Shown in pieces: positions 34,333-46,019 of a stretch of 64,000 nt of DNA. The notes beneath the pieces were generated by a model. That model ran no database searches. It was given only the letters and a program-made list of their open reading frames with translations, and was not told the origin of the DNA. Source of the stretch: Desmodesmus armatus (Eukaryota; Chlorophyta; Chlorophyceae; Sphaeropleales; Scenedesmaceae); the NCBI GenBank assembly GCA_007449985.2, contig VIIQ02000209.1:119800-183799 (forward strand), written 5' to 3'. A program made the translations under genes and the position numbers. Every line of letters begins with the position of its first letter. Position 1 is the stretch's first letter.

Positions 34333-35680
34333 CAGTTGAGCACAGGGCTGCATGCACCGGCACAGCTAGTTGGCAGTACATTCCACCTTGCATGATTTGC
34401 AGGCACGGTTCTGCGCGCACACAGCGCCGCCCTCTACACGAGCCCATACCTTGCCAACAACAGCTAGCAGCACATTTGAGAGCTGTTGCAACTTCGCCAA
34501 CATGTTTCCAGCCACGTGGCATCACCAACTCAAATCTGACCCCCGGACCAAAAATGCTTGTTGGCGGCCCTCAAACCCCACCCTGAGAAGCCGCGCGGCA
34601 AGCAAAATGAGAGTGCCAAAGTCACCAGGATGAAAGTGGCTGAAATCAAGCACATGGCTTACATTCTTGCAGTTGAGCACAGGGCTGCATGCACTTGCTC
34701 AGCTAGCTGGCAGTACATTCCACCTTGCATGATTTGCAGGCACGGTTCTGCGCGCACACAGCGCCGCCCTCTACACGAGCCCATACCTTGCCAACAACAG
34801 CTAGCAGCACATTTGAGAGCTGTTACAACTTCGCCAACATGTTTCCAGCCACGTGGCATCACCAACTCAAATCTGACCCCCGGACCAAAAATGCTTGTTG
34901 GCGGCCCTCAAACCCCACCCTGAGAGGCCGCGCGGCAAGCAAAATGAGAGTGCCAAAGTCACCAGGATGAAAGTGGCTGAAATCAAGCACATGGCTTACA
35001 TTCTTGCAGTTGAGCACAGGGCTGCATGCACCGGCACAGCTAGTTGGCAGTACATTCCACCTTGCATGATTTGCAGGCACGGTTCTGCGCGCACACAGCG
35101 CCGCCCTCTACACGAGCCCATACCTTGCCAACAACAGCTAGCAGCACATTTGAGAGCTGTTACAACTTCGCCAACATGTTTCCAGCCACGTGGCATCACC
35201 AACTCAAATCTGACCCCCGGACCAAAAATGCTTGTTGGCGGCCCTCAAACCCCACCCTGAGAGGCCGCGCGGCAAGCAAAATGAGAGTGCCAAAGTCACC
35301 AGGATGAAAGTGGCTGAAATCAAGCACATGGCTTACATTCTTGCAGTTGAGCACAGGGCTGCATGCACCGGCACAGCTAGTTGGCAGTACATTCCACCTT
35401 GCATGATTTGCAGGCACGGTTCTGCGCGCACACAGCGCCGCCCTCTACACGAGCCCATACCTTGCCAACAACAGCTAGCAGCACATTTGAGAGCTGTTAC
35501 AACTTCGCCAACATGTTTCCAGCCACGTGGCATCACCAACTCAAATCTGACCCCCGGACCAAAAATGCTTGTTGGCGGCCCTCAAACCCCACCCTGAGAG
35601 GCCGCGCGGCAAGCAAAATGAGAGTGCCAAAGTCACCAGGATGAAAGTGGCTGAAATCAAGCACATGGCTTACATTCTTG
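34333..35680. repeat. 337-bp satellite, four copies
   Basis: CAGTTGAGCACAGGGCTGCA recurs at 34333, 34670, 35007, 35344 and 35681, an exact 337-base period. Copies are nearly identical (a few substitutions such as GAGAAGCC versus GAGAGGCC). Since 337 is not a multiple of three, the frames of 121 and 87 codons in each copy simply restart per unit. It lies between the two genes of the KDZ element. Confidence 0.97.
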
Positions 35681-35965
35681 CAGTTGAGCACAGGGCTGCA
35701 TGCACCGTACAGCTAGCTGGCAGTAACATCCACCTTGACGTGATCTGCAAGCTGGTTCTATGCGCTCACAGCCCAGCCACCCTCACATGACCACACCTTG
35801 CCAACAACAGCCAGCAGCAGAGCTGTTACAGTCACTTGGCAGTCACAACACCCCGGGCACCTGGCTGCCAGATCCATACAGCCTCTTAGCAGCCCCAGCC
35901 CCTCTGTCCCACAATAGCGCATGTGCGGCAGGCAAAGAAGGGTGCAAAGGTGCCAAGGTTCACGG
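35681..35965. repeat. Diverged fifth satellite copy
   Basis: It starts like the 337-bp unit (CAGTTGAGCACAGGGCTGCA) and keeps CCTTGCCAACAACAGC, GAGCTGTTACA and GCAAAGAAGGGTGC at matching spacing, but with many substitutions and small deletions. This older unit marks the array edge. Confidence 0.75.
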
Positions 35966-37925
35966 TAAGTACACTGTTTCCTATGCTCAGCACACTTATA
36001 AAAGTTTGTGCAAAGGCATTGTCCTCCTGCCAGCACCCACCAACCTGTCACTCTGCGCTTGTGATGCCACTCAGGCCAACTTCCAATGGATGGTGGCATA
36101 ACACACAGGTCCAGCGCATTGCCTTGAAGTTGACTTTGGCAACTGCTACAGCAACAGTACTCATGCCCAACACACTGTCGGTGTTTTGCTTGTTGTGTGC
36201 AGTGAGAGTCACCCCATCTTGAATGCGGCCGCCATTTCACGCAAGAGACTGAAGAAGAAAATGGCATTAACACAGCACACGACACAGCGCAGGGCTCCCA
36301 CCGACAACGTTGGCCATGCTGAGTGCTCATGTACTACCTGTACACGGTGGGCACAACAAAGCACCCTGCCGTAACATGCCCACACACCATATCCGCAACA
36401 TGTGCAACACTGTTGGCAACCCTCGGCATTGTCACTACTGCCAGCCGCTTGACTACAAAATCCAAAACGAGCTGATGTGGGGTTTCCTACGCATGCGCAA
36501 CATGAGTCTGACAGCATGCGCCCGCAAGTGCACAACAGCAACAACCCTCTTGCAGGCATTGTGCAGGGTCCATGGTATGGGTTCAGGGATTGATGGCGCA
36601 ACAATTGTTCATATGGGTGGAAAGATTGGGCCTTCAGTCTGCCCAGGCCTGCAGCTGCCCCTCAGCGGTCTGTGCAAGGCGTGTCCTGAAGCAATCTGAT
36701 GCCATCCATGTGTGCTGGAGTTACCCTATTTTGACAAGTATGACCTTGAAGGTCCAGAGATAACGTTGCCTTATGTGACTGGTTGAGAGGTGCGCTACTT
36801 TCCGTTTGGCAGTGGCACCGCACCTGAGGGTGGTGATGACTGACAAAGAGCCCGTGAGCTGACCTGAAGTGCCCTGGTGCTTTCTTACCAAAGTGACAAC
36901 ACTAGAGTATTGGAAGTTCCCGGAAGGAGGAGTCCTCAGCATTGCCACCAAACAATGGGCTCATGGGGTGCCTATAAGACCTATCACTTGGCGTGCCCCT
37001 CTCTTAGACATGATGGTCAAAGTTTCCTGATAGCACCGACCATGTGAAAAGCCGGACATGCAGTACATCACTTGCAAGTCAGTGGCACGCTAGCATTGAA
37101 CAAAAGCCTGAGCATGCATTTTGCGCACGCTGCACAAAGCACCTGGCATGTGTTCGCATGCGTCTGGCACAGGACGACTGCGACCATAAGTTGCCCATGG
37201 ATTCCACTGCGCATGCATGCAATGCCAAGTAGCTCAAATCATCCTTACACATGCTTCCAGTGAGGTCAATTGCGCATGCAGCAGCAACTTGACCATGGTG
37301 GAAAACAAGCAAGACAAAATCAGGCAACCAGCTGTACACCAGCTGACACATAACACTCGAGAGCATGGGCCAGTTACGGTCATCAGAACCAACAGCACAA
37401 GAGGTAGCTAACCAGGTAACATGTTGTACACAGTTTACTACTACTACTACTACTTTACTGGATCAGGGCCTCGCCTGATCGCCCTTTCAGGAGCCAAACA
37501 AGGCTCATAGGGCATAAGCACTCCTCAAAGGACTCGCATGAGAGAAAAACAACAGCACCAGAATGCGCCTCAGAGGTCATCCAACAACTCATCCGGAAAC
37601 ATATCCGCTGCACCAGCTTGAGCTGCTTCAATGATCTCCTCTTCTTCAGAGGCAACGACACCAGCAGGCTCGGCCACAAGTTCTGGCGGCGGGTGCTGGT
37701 GTTTACAAACAACCCTGTCGGGTATCTCTCTTGCCCACATGCAGACCATGCTGCCTGGACCGGCAGGGTCTCAACCAGCTGCCGCATCCTGCCCAAGTAG
37801 CCCAAAGATATGTGAAGAAGATGGCAATGCCGCAATACACCTGCAGGGCGCAATGCTCCCTCCCCTGTCACAACAACCAACCCCTCGCAACTCAGCCCGG
37901 GGGGGGGGGGGGACACATAAGCGCA
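35966..37925. other. Internal transposon sequence without a resolved gene
   Basis: Between the satellite and the 3' end of the transposase gene. Short frames near 36360-36700 have many Cys and His but no exon borders I can join. A (CTA)n run, TACTACTACTACTACT, lies at about 37437-37453, close to the 3' end of the transposase gene. Confidence 0.45.
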
Positions 37926-40900
37926 TCAGGTTGCCAGCTTGGCAAAGCGCTGGATGGCGTCCTGCCTGCACTTTTCAAACTCAGCTGCCCAGTTCTGCAT
38001 GATCTTGTGTTCAGCGCCCAGCTGTGCAACCTGCTCAACACTCTGCTGCAGGTTCATGGCAGCAGATACTACATCCGCTGCGTCCTCTAGCTGCTGCTGC
38101 TGCGCTGCAACCAGCTGGTCATGTGTTTCCGCTGCTGCTGCTGCCTGTGCAGCTGCTTGCCGCTGCATGTGAGCAAAGTACGTCAGGACGCGACCACGCT
38201 CCAGCTGCTGCATCTGCACTTCCTCCAAGGTGCGAGCCTCCTAGCAGCAACAGCATAGAAAGCACATCAGGCAGCATCAAGCAGCATGTCAGGTTGTACA
38301 ACGGTGAACGGCAGTTGTGCAACAGAAGCGTCAGCGCCGCACCACATATCCATCAGCTCCAGACATGCGCGGGCCACAACCTGCATTGCAACAATGTCGG
38401 TATGCTGCACAGTGACCACAAACTGCACGGTATGGCCGCTGATGTCATGCTGGGCCCTGAGTTCAGGGTGTGAGCTTTCTCACCTCTGCGCAGGCGTCCC
38501 TGAACTGCTCCGCCAGCAGAGAAGGCACACCACCATCCTCCCCCTGTCTCCAAGGGAGGAGCCCCTGAAAAGATCAAGGGTGATCTGCTCAGTCCACCTT
38601 GTTGGCAGCAGCTGCGAGGCAGGGCTGGAGGGAAGGTCTAGCTGCTGCCAGGCTGCCATGCTGTCCACAAGCTGCCGGATGCGTTTGCGCCTGCGTGTTG
38701 CCCTGTTCTGCTGGTTGCGGGTCCGTCTGCTGGCTGCCCCAAGCTGCTGCCGTTCCTGCAAGATACTGCCCAGCACAGCCACATCGCGCTCGATGTCTTT
38801 CTGTGCCTTGCGTAGGTGCTCGTCCCGCAGCGCTGCAAGCCCTTGCTGGTACTCACTGCTGTCACGCCCAGGCGGCGCATCCCAGTCCAGCTGAAACTGC
38901 AGCTTTGCCACGCGGCGCAGCAGCTTGTGCTCAAGCTTGCTGTCTGAGGCGCGCGCCTGCAGGGGCCGGCTCTCAGCCCCCGGTAGCGCCACTGCAAAGC
39001 TGCTGCGGTTGTTCCTGAGCGATGTCAGGGCACGCAGCTGCTCCTGCGCTCGCACGTACTCCATCTGCATCACGCAGCATGGGCAGTCACAGCACAGCTG
39101 TAGATGCGCTGTGATGTGCAACACTACTTGCAGTTCCGCGGCTGCGTTGTGAGCTTGAATAGCTATGTTCTGAACTTCTCCAGCTCAGAAGCACTTGTGC
39201 AGCAGTTACTCACCACAAGCTTCTCCTGCTTTGGCATCGCACTGTCATCAACAGCAGTCTCAGCCATTGTGGCCACAGCTGCTGCCATCAGCGCCTTGCC
39301 CTGGATGTTCTTGGCAGCTGCAGAGCGCAACAACTGCTGCAGCTGACGGCGCGCCTCGTCTGCAAGCACACAAGTAAAACACCAACCCGCCAACTTAGCC
39401 AGTTGAGCCAGGTCAACCCATCTGGCATCTCAGGAGGTGATTTGTGCAGAAATCAAGTGCCCGCACGTGCCACTCATACTGACTGCAACATGCCACTAAA
39501 CACCACCACCAGCAGCTCCAGCGCCGGCAGCTGAATGGATGCAGGGGTAGCCATAAGGCGGCCAGTGAAGTCATGGAAACAAACGCATGCTGTGCAGGCA
39601 TGGAGGAGGGGTGCTGACTGCACCTACCCAGCTTTTTGCGGCAAGCCTTGTCCGCGCGGACCAGCGACGCCACAAACTCAAGCAGCTTGTCGTCTGCAAT
39701 CTGCAGCAAGGCGTCGTCAAGGCCGGTCACATAACCCTGCTTGGTCATGTACCGTGTGAGCTTCATCACAGGGCGCAGCTGCGCCCATGCCTGCTCCATG
39801 TTCTCACCCACCCTGCGGCCGGCACCTGACAAGGCAGCAATGGGCACACCACCAGCTTCAACATGTGTACACCAATGCGTTGCTGCACTCGCAGGTGTCC
39901 ACAGCAGATGCTACGTAAGCGGAAATATTACTTCCTTCTGGTGACGCTGCACATGCTGCACAGAGATGCTGCATGAGACACTCTGGGACGGAGAGGTTTG
40001 AGAAACAAATCAAGAAGACTGTTTTGGTACCTGGCTGGAACCCATTGTGCGCACGCTCACCAAGCTTGTAGAAGCCAGAGTTCTTGAGGTAGCAGTCCTC
40101 TCCATGGCCGCGTGCATGCCACCAGGGCAGCTTGATGTCGAACGGAGGCACACCAGGCATGTGCAGGCGCCAGTGAGCCGAGAAGATGCACCCTGTGTCA
40201 AGGTACATCACTCCAAGGTCCACCAGGCAAGCCAGGTAGGACGACCCCAGGTCGTAGTACAGGAGGCGCTCCGGGGCTGGCATTGCCATCATCAGGTCCA
40301 GCAGCGGCTGACCGTGAGCGCACACTGCCCCCACCACGCCATGCTCGTCGCTGATGCCGCTGCTGACTGATGACTCCCTAGCACATGACATGTTGGGATG
40401 GCAGTTGTGCTCCACCTGTGCCTCAACCATCAGCTCATCATCACCTGCTGCCGCTGCGCTGTCGGGGCCAAGGGCTCCGCTGCAGGCAGCCCCGCTGCTG
40501 CTGCCGCTTCCTGCTGCACTGCCATCACTGCTGCCGTCATCTGGGCCGCTGCCACTGCTGCCAGGGTAGGCTGCGCTGAGCGGCAGCGGCCCTGCACTGT
40601 GCAGCTTCCACAGCTCCTGGTGCACAGGTCCAAAGAAGAGGGTGTCGCCCGACGTGTCAGACACCACGTTGGCCCTGCACTTGCCCGCAGAAGCTAGACG
40701 GTTTGCCTTGGCGTTGCCATCAAAGCACGCCGCTGTCAGGAAGGGCTTGCCTGTGGGGCCTGTGGTGGGCATGTGCACAGCACCTACAACAGCATACACA
40801 AAGCAATATGGAGGCCATCGGCCCATTCACTCCGTCCGCACACATGCAAGTTGCATTCGTACGCACTCGTGCAGGTTGCAGTTTCTGACGGCATCTTGGC

Positions 40901-42450
40901 GCTGAGCGCGCACCCTGTTTGAACATGCGCCACTGACAACAAACCCACCTGGCAGCAGCCCAGCCTGCTGTGCGGCTTGGATGGCTGCCTCATCTGGCTG
41001 ACCGTTGTCATCCTTGAGGAGGGCCCAGGCGGTGTGCTCATGCAGTGCGCAAGGCAACGCTGCACAAGGACAAGCCGGCGGGGCAGCAGAGAGTAAGCCG
41101 GAAAGAGGGCGACAAGGGGGGGGGGGTCGACTGTGCAGCTCGAACTGCCCCACTGTGAACAAGGCATGACAGAGGCCATGAAAGCGCTGCTGGGTGCGTT
41201 GTGTGTTACCTGTCTCCTGCGCATCAGGACCTAGGGGCACTGCTGCGCAAGCAGGGCAGCAAGCGGCTGGGCCCAGCTCCTGCTTGCCGAGGCGTGCTGT
41301 TACTGCTGTAATGCTGCGCCAGGCCTTGCTGATGCGCCGCCACTCCTGCCACGCACTGCGCAGCTGCCTACAAGAAAAAACATGCAACTGCAGTTAGCAC
41401 AAACACCAGCGCAGTAGCACTGCTTGCTATGGAAACATTCTGTTACCTGTCGTCAATGTTGCTGATGGATGCCACTGTCCTGGGCAGTGCAGGAGAGTAG
41501 TTGGGCACCCTGGCTGCAGCCTTGCTGAGGCACTCAGCATAAGCTGTGGCGCTGACGCCGTCGCAGTACAGGAGGGTGTACGAGTTCAGCAACTGCGTGC
41601 AGAACCACACCCCTGGCGTGATCGGGCTGTTGCCAAAGAAGCCAGCATCTGACGGCTGCAGCTCCCAGGCCGTGTTGCAGCAGGAGCACGACACTGTTGG
41701 GACGGGCAGCCAAAAGCTCGCACCCAGCACATGACAGGCGACAGCGCGCATGCTGCTTATTGTGATGTGAGGTGGCGGCCTTTGCTCCTGCTGCTGCTGC
41801 TCGCCCTGCCCTTGCTGCTGCTGCTCGCCCTGCCCTTGCTGCTGCAGCTGCTGCTGCTCGCCCTGCCCTTGCTGCTGCAGCTGCTGCTGCTCGCCCTGCC
41901 CTTGCTGCTGCTCCTGTTGTTGCTGCTCTGCAGCTGGGTCATGCTGAGCAGCAGCCAGCAGCTGTGAGGACACCTGGCATGCCAGCTGCAGTGCTTCTGC
42001 ATCTGGCATGACCGAGACGCAGCAGCTGTGTCTGATAACTGCAAGTGACATTGCCTGAGTGGCACAGTGCAGGGCACTGTCCACTCTGAGCTGCGAGATG
42101 GCACAGCCATCATAGGCCTCATGCTGCTGGGCCATCTGCTGGTTCTTCTGCCTGTTGGCTCTCCAGTGCTCCTCCTCCACCTGCTTACGAGCAGCCCAGT
42201 CTGTACATTCTGAGTCTGGGAAGTCTGCTCTGCGTCTGCTGTGTCCCGCTGCGTCTTCATCCCACTGATCCCACTCATCGTCCCACCCATCTGATCTGTT
42301 ACGCTGACCACGGGAGCTTGGAGGCAGCTGACCAGGGCGTTTGGCTCTACGCTTTCTTTGGTTTGCCAACTCCAACTGTTCTGCGTGCTCCTCAACGGTT
42401 GCAAAGTTTGCTGGATCAAGTGCACGTTTCTGTTTTCCCTGAAAACCCAT
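37926..42450 (-). CDS. KDZ transposase (Kyakuja-Dileera-Zisupton)
   Basis: Minus strand, eight exons by GT/AG and frame. E1 (42450-41447) starts MGFQGKQKRALDPANFATVE and holds a Gln-rich linker and a CxC cluster, CSCCNTAWELQPSDAGFF then WFCTQLLNSY. E2 (41367-41210) has a second cluster, CCPACAAVPLG. E3 (about 41060-40948). E4 (about 40783-40033) carries the catalytic domain: TAACFDGNAKANRLASAGKC, EHGVVGAVCAHGQPLLDLMM, then LLYYDLGSSYLACLVDLGVM, FDIKLPWWHARGHGEDCYLK and GERAHNGFQPG. E5 (about 39826-39626) has ENMEQAWAQLRPVMKLTRYM. E6-E8 are coiled-coil-rich and end at 37926. The order of CxC zinc clusters, HGVVG.VCxHG, YYDLG, WHARGHGxDCY and a ENMEQAW block is what I know of KDZ transposases; the DDE-type acidic residues are probably within these blocks. 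A G-run slip at about 38540-38544 shifts frame near the end of E7. It cuts and pastes the element in the nucleus. Confidence 0.85.
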
Positions 42451-42933
42451 TATGCAGGGAGGGGGCTGTCACCTGATGGATCACAGCACCCATTCCTCAG
42501 TTTCCTTGGGGCAGTCATGTTCTACATCACATACCGTTGCCGTTTGATTACTAACCTTTGTTACCAACGATCAGTTTGCTGATCCAGCACTGTCAGCAAC
42601 CAGGCAGGCATGTTGGATCAGTTCATGTTTGCACACACTTATTATCATTAAGCAAGCCCACCCCCTTCGCAACGTACGGTGTCTGCTGCAGTCACTGGCT
42701 GCAATGGTGCTGTGATCCAACAGGCCCCATCAGGAAAGTGTAAAACTGACCATTCATGATGACTGCGTTATTTGATGGCTGCTGCTTGCGTGCTTGTCAT
42801 TGGTGGCTGGCTGTGCAGGCTGGGAATGCCGGCGGCCAGCAGCCGACAAGATATATGCACCACCCAAGGGGCTGCCCAAGGCCCCACCACATGCCCAATG
42901 CTGCTGCTCGACTTGATGAGCCACACAGCGCAC
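42451..42933. other. 5' flank of KDZ transposase, promoter region
   Basis: About 480 bases between the transposase ATG and the right terminal repeat. It should hold the promoter of the minus-strand gene. No clear core motif is read with confidence. Confidence 0.4.
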
Positions 42934-43057
42934 CCAGGGCTCAATCAAATGGCCTTAAAGCGCTTCAAGGGCGTTCCCACATGTGGCCTGGTACTGTGCC
43001 GTATGCAGGGATAGTCGTATCCTCCCTATGGGCACCAGTAACCATGTGACTTAGCTG
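42934..43057 (-). repeat. Right 124-bp terminal inverted repeat
   Basis: Reverse complement of 28961-29084; the outer end CAGCTAAGTCAC reads inward on the minus strand. Followed by CTTGCCC, the probable target duplication. Confidence 0.92.
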
Positions 43058-43064
43058 CTTGCCC

Positions 43065-43964
43065 ATGCATCACAACATCGTGCATTTGTAATGCTAGAGT
43101 CAATGCTGAGCATCACTTGTAAACACCACTTGAGTTGACAACAGCTGCTGTCTAAATCCATCTGTACATGCGGCCAACATCGATACAGGCAGGATTCATC
43201 TGGGAGATGTTTCCAGGCGCTTCCATCGCTTGCAGGTTACAAACAACAACAAGCATCCCTGCAACATTCACTCCATGCTTGCCCTTAAAGTAGGTCAGCA
43301 CATGTGGCGTGATGATCAGCAAATTCGCATGAACACTCTTCTTGATTCGAAAGCAGGGCAACAGCCGCAGAATATCTCCAGCACAGCGCAGCACACAGCT
43401 GGCGCTTATCCTGCACAGCACAGCACAGCACAGCACAGCACACAGCAGCACACCACAAGTCGTCAGCCCATGGGCAAGGCAGGTGACTCCAAGCACAGCC
43501 AAACCTCGCTCCAAACCACACACCTCATGCTACCAGGTATGCAAGGCTGCGCACACCTGGAGCGGCTCAAAGGAACATGCAAGCTACGCAACGCAGCCCC
43601 CCGGGGTAGGCTTCCACTGCTCATGCTTAGCCACCAGCCTATTCGACCCCCCAGTACGCTGCCCGCACACGTGCAGTGCTTGGCAGGAGTGGTGGAGGGG
43701 TACGTGAGCCTGGCCTGAACGGCTGCAGCACCTCCGGGTCCCACTTGCCACACAGGTTCACGGCCACATGGAGTCCATGCAACAGCAGCAGCAGCACGGA
43801 AACCCATGCACAGCAGCAGCAAAACATGCGCTCTGTCAGGAAAATTCAATGTTGCAAATGCAGTGTTGTGATTCCTTCCATAGCACCTGGTGTTATCAAT
43901 TACTGCCCCCAACACTAAGAGAAACATGTCTGCATTGCTGCAAGCTGTGTGCTTTGTGCATGCT
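43065..43964. other. Intergenic with pentamer microsatellite
   Basis: No gene supported. Contains (CAGCA)n at about 43409-43443, and CAG-rich pieces near 43785-43825. Confidence 0.45.
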
Positions 43965-44340
43965 GCAGCTGCTGCTCTGCTGCCCAAGCTGTGGTGTGTC
44001 AACCCGTGGGCAGCCCCCTCAAGTCAACGTGGCAAAAACCCACGACAGACCTTGCAAAGCATGCAGAGCCTACTTATACTGACACATGAGTGCTTTGTGC
44101 GCGAAAGATGTGCAGCTGCGGCTCTGCTGCCCAAGCTGTGCTGTGCCGACCCGAGGGCAGCCCCCTCAAGTCAACGTGGCAAAAACCCTCGACAGCATGC
44201 AAAGCATGCAGAGCCTACTTGTAATGACACATGCGTGCTGTGTTGTGGTACTAGTTGGAAACTCGACACTCAGATCTAGTGCAAGGTGCAGCTGCTGCTC
44301 TGCTGCCCAAGCCGTGGCTTGTTGGACCTTTGGACACCCG
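43965..44340. repeat. 147/176-bp diverged tandem repeat, three copies
   Basis: GCAGCTGCTGCTCTGCTGCC with CAAGCTGTGGTGTGT begins at 43965, 44112 and 44288 (spacing 147 and 176). CCCCTCAAGTCAACGTGGCA and AGCATGCAGAGCCTACTT are shared by the first two copies. The third is strongly diverged. Confidence 0.7.
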
Positions 44341-44878
44341 GGCATCCTCAGGGCGAACGTGACTTCTGCCGACCACAGCACCCCGGCGCAGCCAGGGACA
44401 AGGCATGCAGAGCAGTTTCCTGACATGCTGCTCAACTGGCATGGAAGCAACTTATGGGGCTGTGGCTGTGTTTGTGCTGGCTGTCTAACACCATTGCCCA
44501 CCCTACTTGCCTTGCAGGGAGCCAACAGAGCAGCCCTGTCCAGGGTGGTTGTGGCAGGATGTGCCTGCACAAACAGACAGCAAGACGTAGGGGCAAGCAT
44601 ACACGTGTTAGCTGCTGCGATTAGTGAACTATGGGGCTGCAAGTGTGCGGAATTGGCTGGGTGCAGTGCTGTCCCTCTGTGAAAACAGGCTCCATGGGTT
44701 CTACTGCTGTCTGGTTGCTGCTGTTCGGGTCTGACGACCTTGGGCACACCAACTTTGCTTACCAGGATGTTTTGATGGATGTAAACAACGCAGAACTACT
44801 GTGACATCTGCCGTGTTGTTGCGTTGTCTTCCCGCTTGCCCGCACGATGGCGGGCTCGTGGTTGAAGTTGGAGCAGAG
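44341..44878. other. Intergenic, no gene seen
   Basis: Short frames only. No splice-supported exon series. Confidence 0.4.
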
Positions 44879-45172
44879 TTAGGGTAGGGATTAGTTGAAA
44901 GTGACACATGGAGTTTTTCTAGTAGGGGGAGGGCTAGGGGCATTTCGGCTCAAGAGCATGCCCCCAGGGGTGGGGGCATTGGGCCTTGCAGGGAGCCTGC
45001 TGCCAAGCCTGCGATATGCCTTGAAAACAGGGCAGTTTGGGGCCTCGGGAGGGGGAGGAGCATAGGGCACTTCTCAGCCTGAGCCTCCCAGTCAATGCCC
45101 CGAGGGGTGGGGGCATTTTGGGAGCCTGACAGAAAAACTGCCTGTGTCACTTTCAAGTAATCCCTACCCTTA
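44879..45172. mobile_element. 0.29-kb MITE-like element with telomere-like ends
   Basis: The left end TTAGGGTAGGGATTAGTTGA and the reverse complement of the right end TAAGGGTAGGGATTACTTGA match over about 29 bases to GTGACAC with two differences. Weaker pairing continues through AGTTTTTCT on both sides. Inside are two direct blocks, ATGCCCCCAGGGGTGGGGGC (about 44959) and ATGCCCCGAGGGGTGGGGGC (about 45094). No coding capacity. The target duplication is not clear (GAG is found near both ends). The shape fits a non-autonomous miniature inverted-repeat element. Confidence 0.65.
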
Positions 45173-46019
45173 CCTGAGTAATCTGAAGTCTGACACAAAT
45201 TTTTTATAAAGAATTCACAAAATATATCGCATAAGCATGTTTCTATGCTGAAGGCTGAAACGTTATACAATAAAACCCCTTCACGGGGGGGGCACCCTAT
45301 CGATAACCCACCCCCTTGTGAAGCTGACCTGCATGTAAAACCATTGAGCGAACCGCCTGACTTCAGCTCCCCCGCGCAAAGTGGTCGGCTGCTGCAAACT
45401 GTCAAAGGCAGGTGGTAGGTGTGGACAGCAGCTGATGGGTCACTTTCTAGCACTGCAGAAACAGTCACATGCTTGACTCGCGCAGTTTGCGTGAATGAAC
45501 CATCTGTTGTGGTCTGTCGTCACCCCATATGCTGGTTGTGACCTTTTGATAGTGCAGAGTGGGGGTTACTCAGTTCTCAGGCGGGAGGTTTGTGGGACCT
45601 TGGCTTCAGATTGGAGAGACATGAAGGTTGGGTAAGAGAATGCACATTGGCCTTGAGACTATACTGACTTTGGATGCTTTCCGGTACAATCTGCTGTATG
45701 GTGCAGCAGGGTAAGAAGCTCACTCTGTGACAGGGTTGAACAGGGTTCAACGCCTCAACAGCTTTGTGATGCAATGACGCCATAGCAGGAATCAACAACC
45801 AACCAACCGACACACAGCTGCTGAGTTACAGTGACTCCTTGCATGACCCCTGGCACTCCGGTCGAAATCTGGGGCCAACTTGCACATCGGCATGCCATCG
45901 CCTCTGACAGCAAGGCACAGCGTTGATAACAACACCTTTGCCGCAAAACCTGTGACCTGACGCAACTATCAGTTCAACCAGGCTGACGCAGCTTTCTAAT
46001 CAATCAGGCTTACGGTACC
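45173..46019. other. Intergenic / 3' flank of the Clp N-domain gene
   Basis: No gene supported. A TTACA (TGTAA on the minus strand, the common green-algal polyadenylation motif) occurs at about 45832, 185 bases past the stop of the minus-strand gene. Confidence 0.45.

Larger units (their letters stand above)
28961..43057. mobile_element. 14.1-kb KDZ-type DNA transposon with 124-bp TIRs
   Basis: 28961-29084 and 42934-43057 are inverted copies without indels. The outer 34 bases are identical (start CAGCTAAGTCACATGGTTAC), and a further block of about 31 identical bases starts 53 bases inside each end. Outside, ATTGCCC (28954-28960) and CTTGCCC (43058-43064) agree in 6 of 7 bases, a probable slightly decayed target duplication (KDZ elements are known for 8-bp duplications). 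Inside are two convergent genes: a plus-strand accessory gene (29612-33890) and a minus-strand KDZ transposase gene (42450-37926), with a 337-bp satellite between them. Class II element of the Kyakuja-Dileera-Zisupton group, by its transposase. Confidence 0.9.

Noticed and set aside
34558..35790. Repeated 121-codon frames starting MLAALKPHPE
   Set aside because: They restart with each 337-bp satellite unit and the period is not a multiple of three; no splice or domain support.
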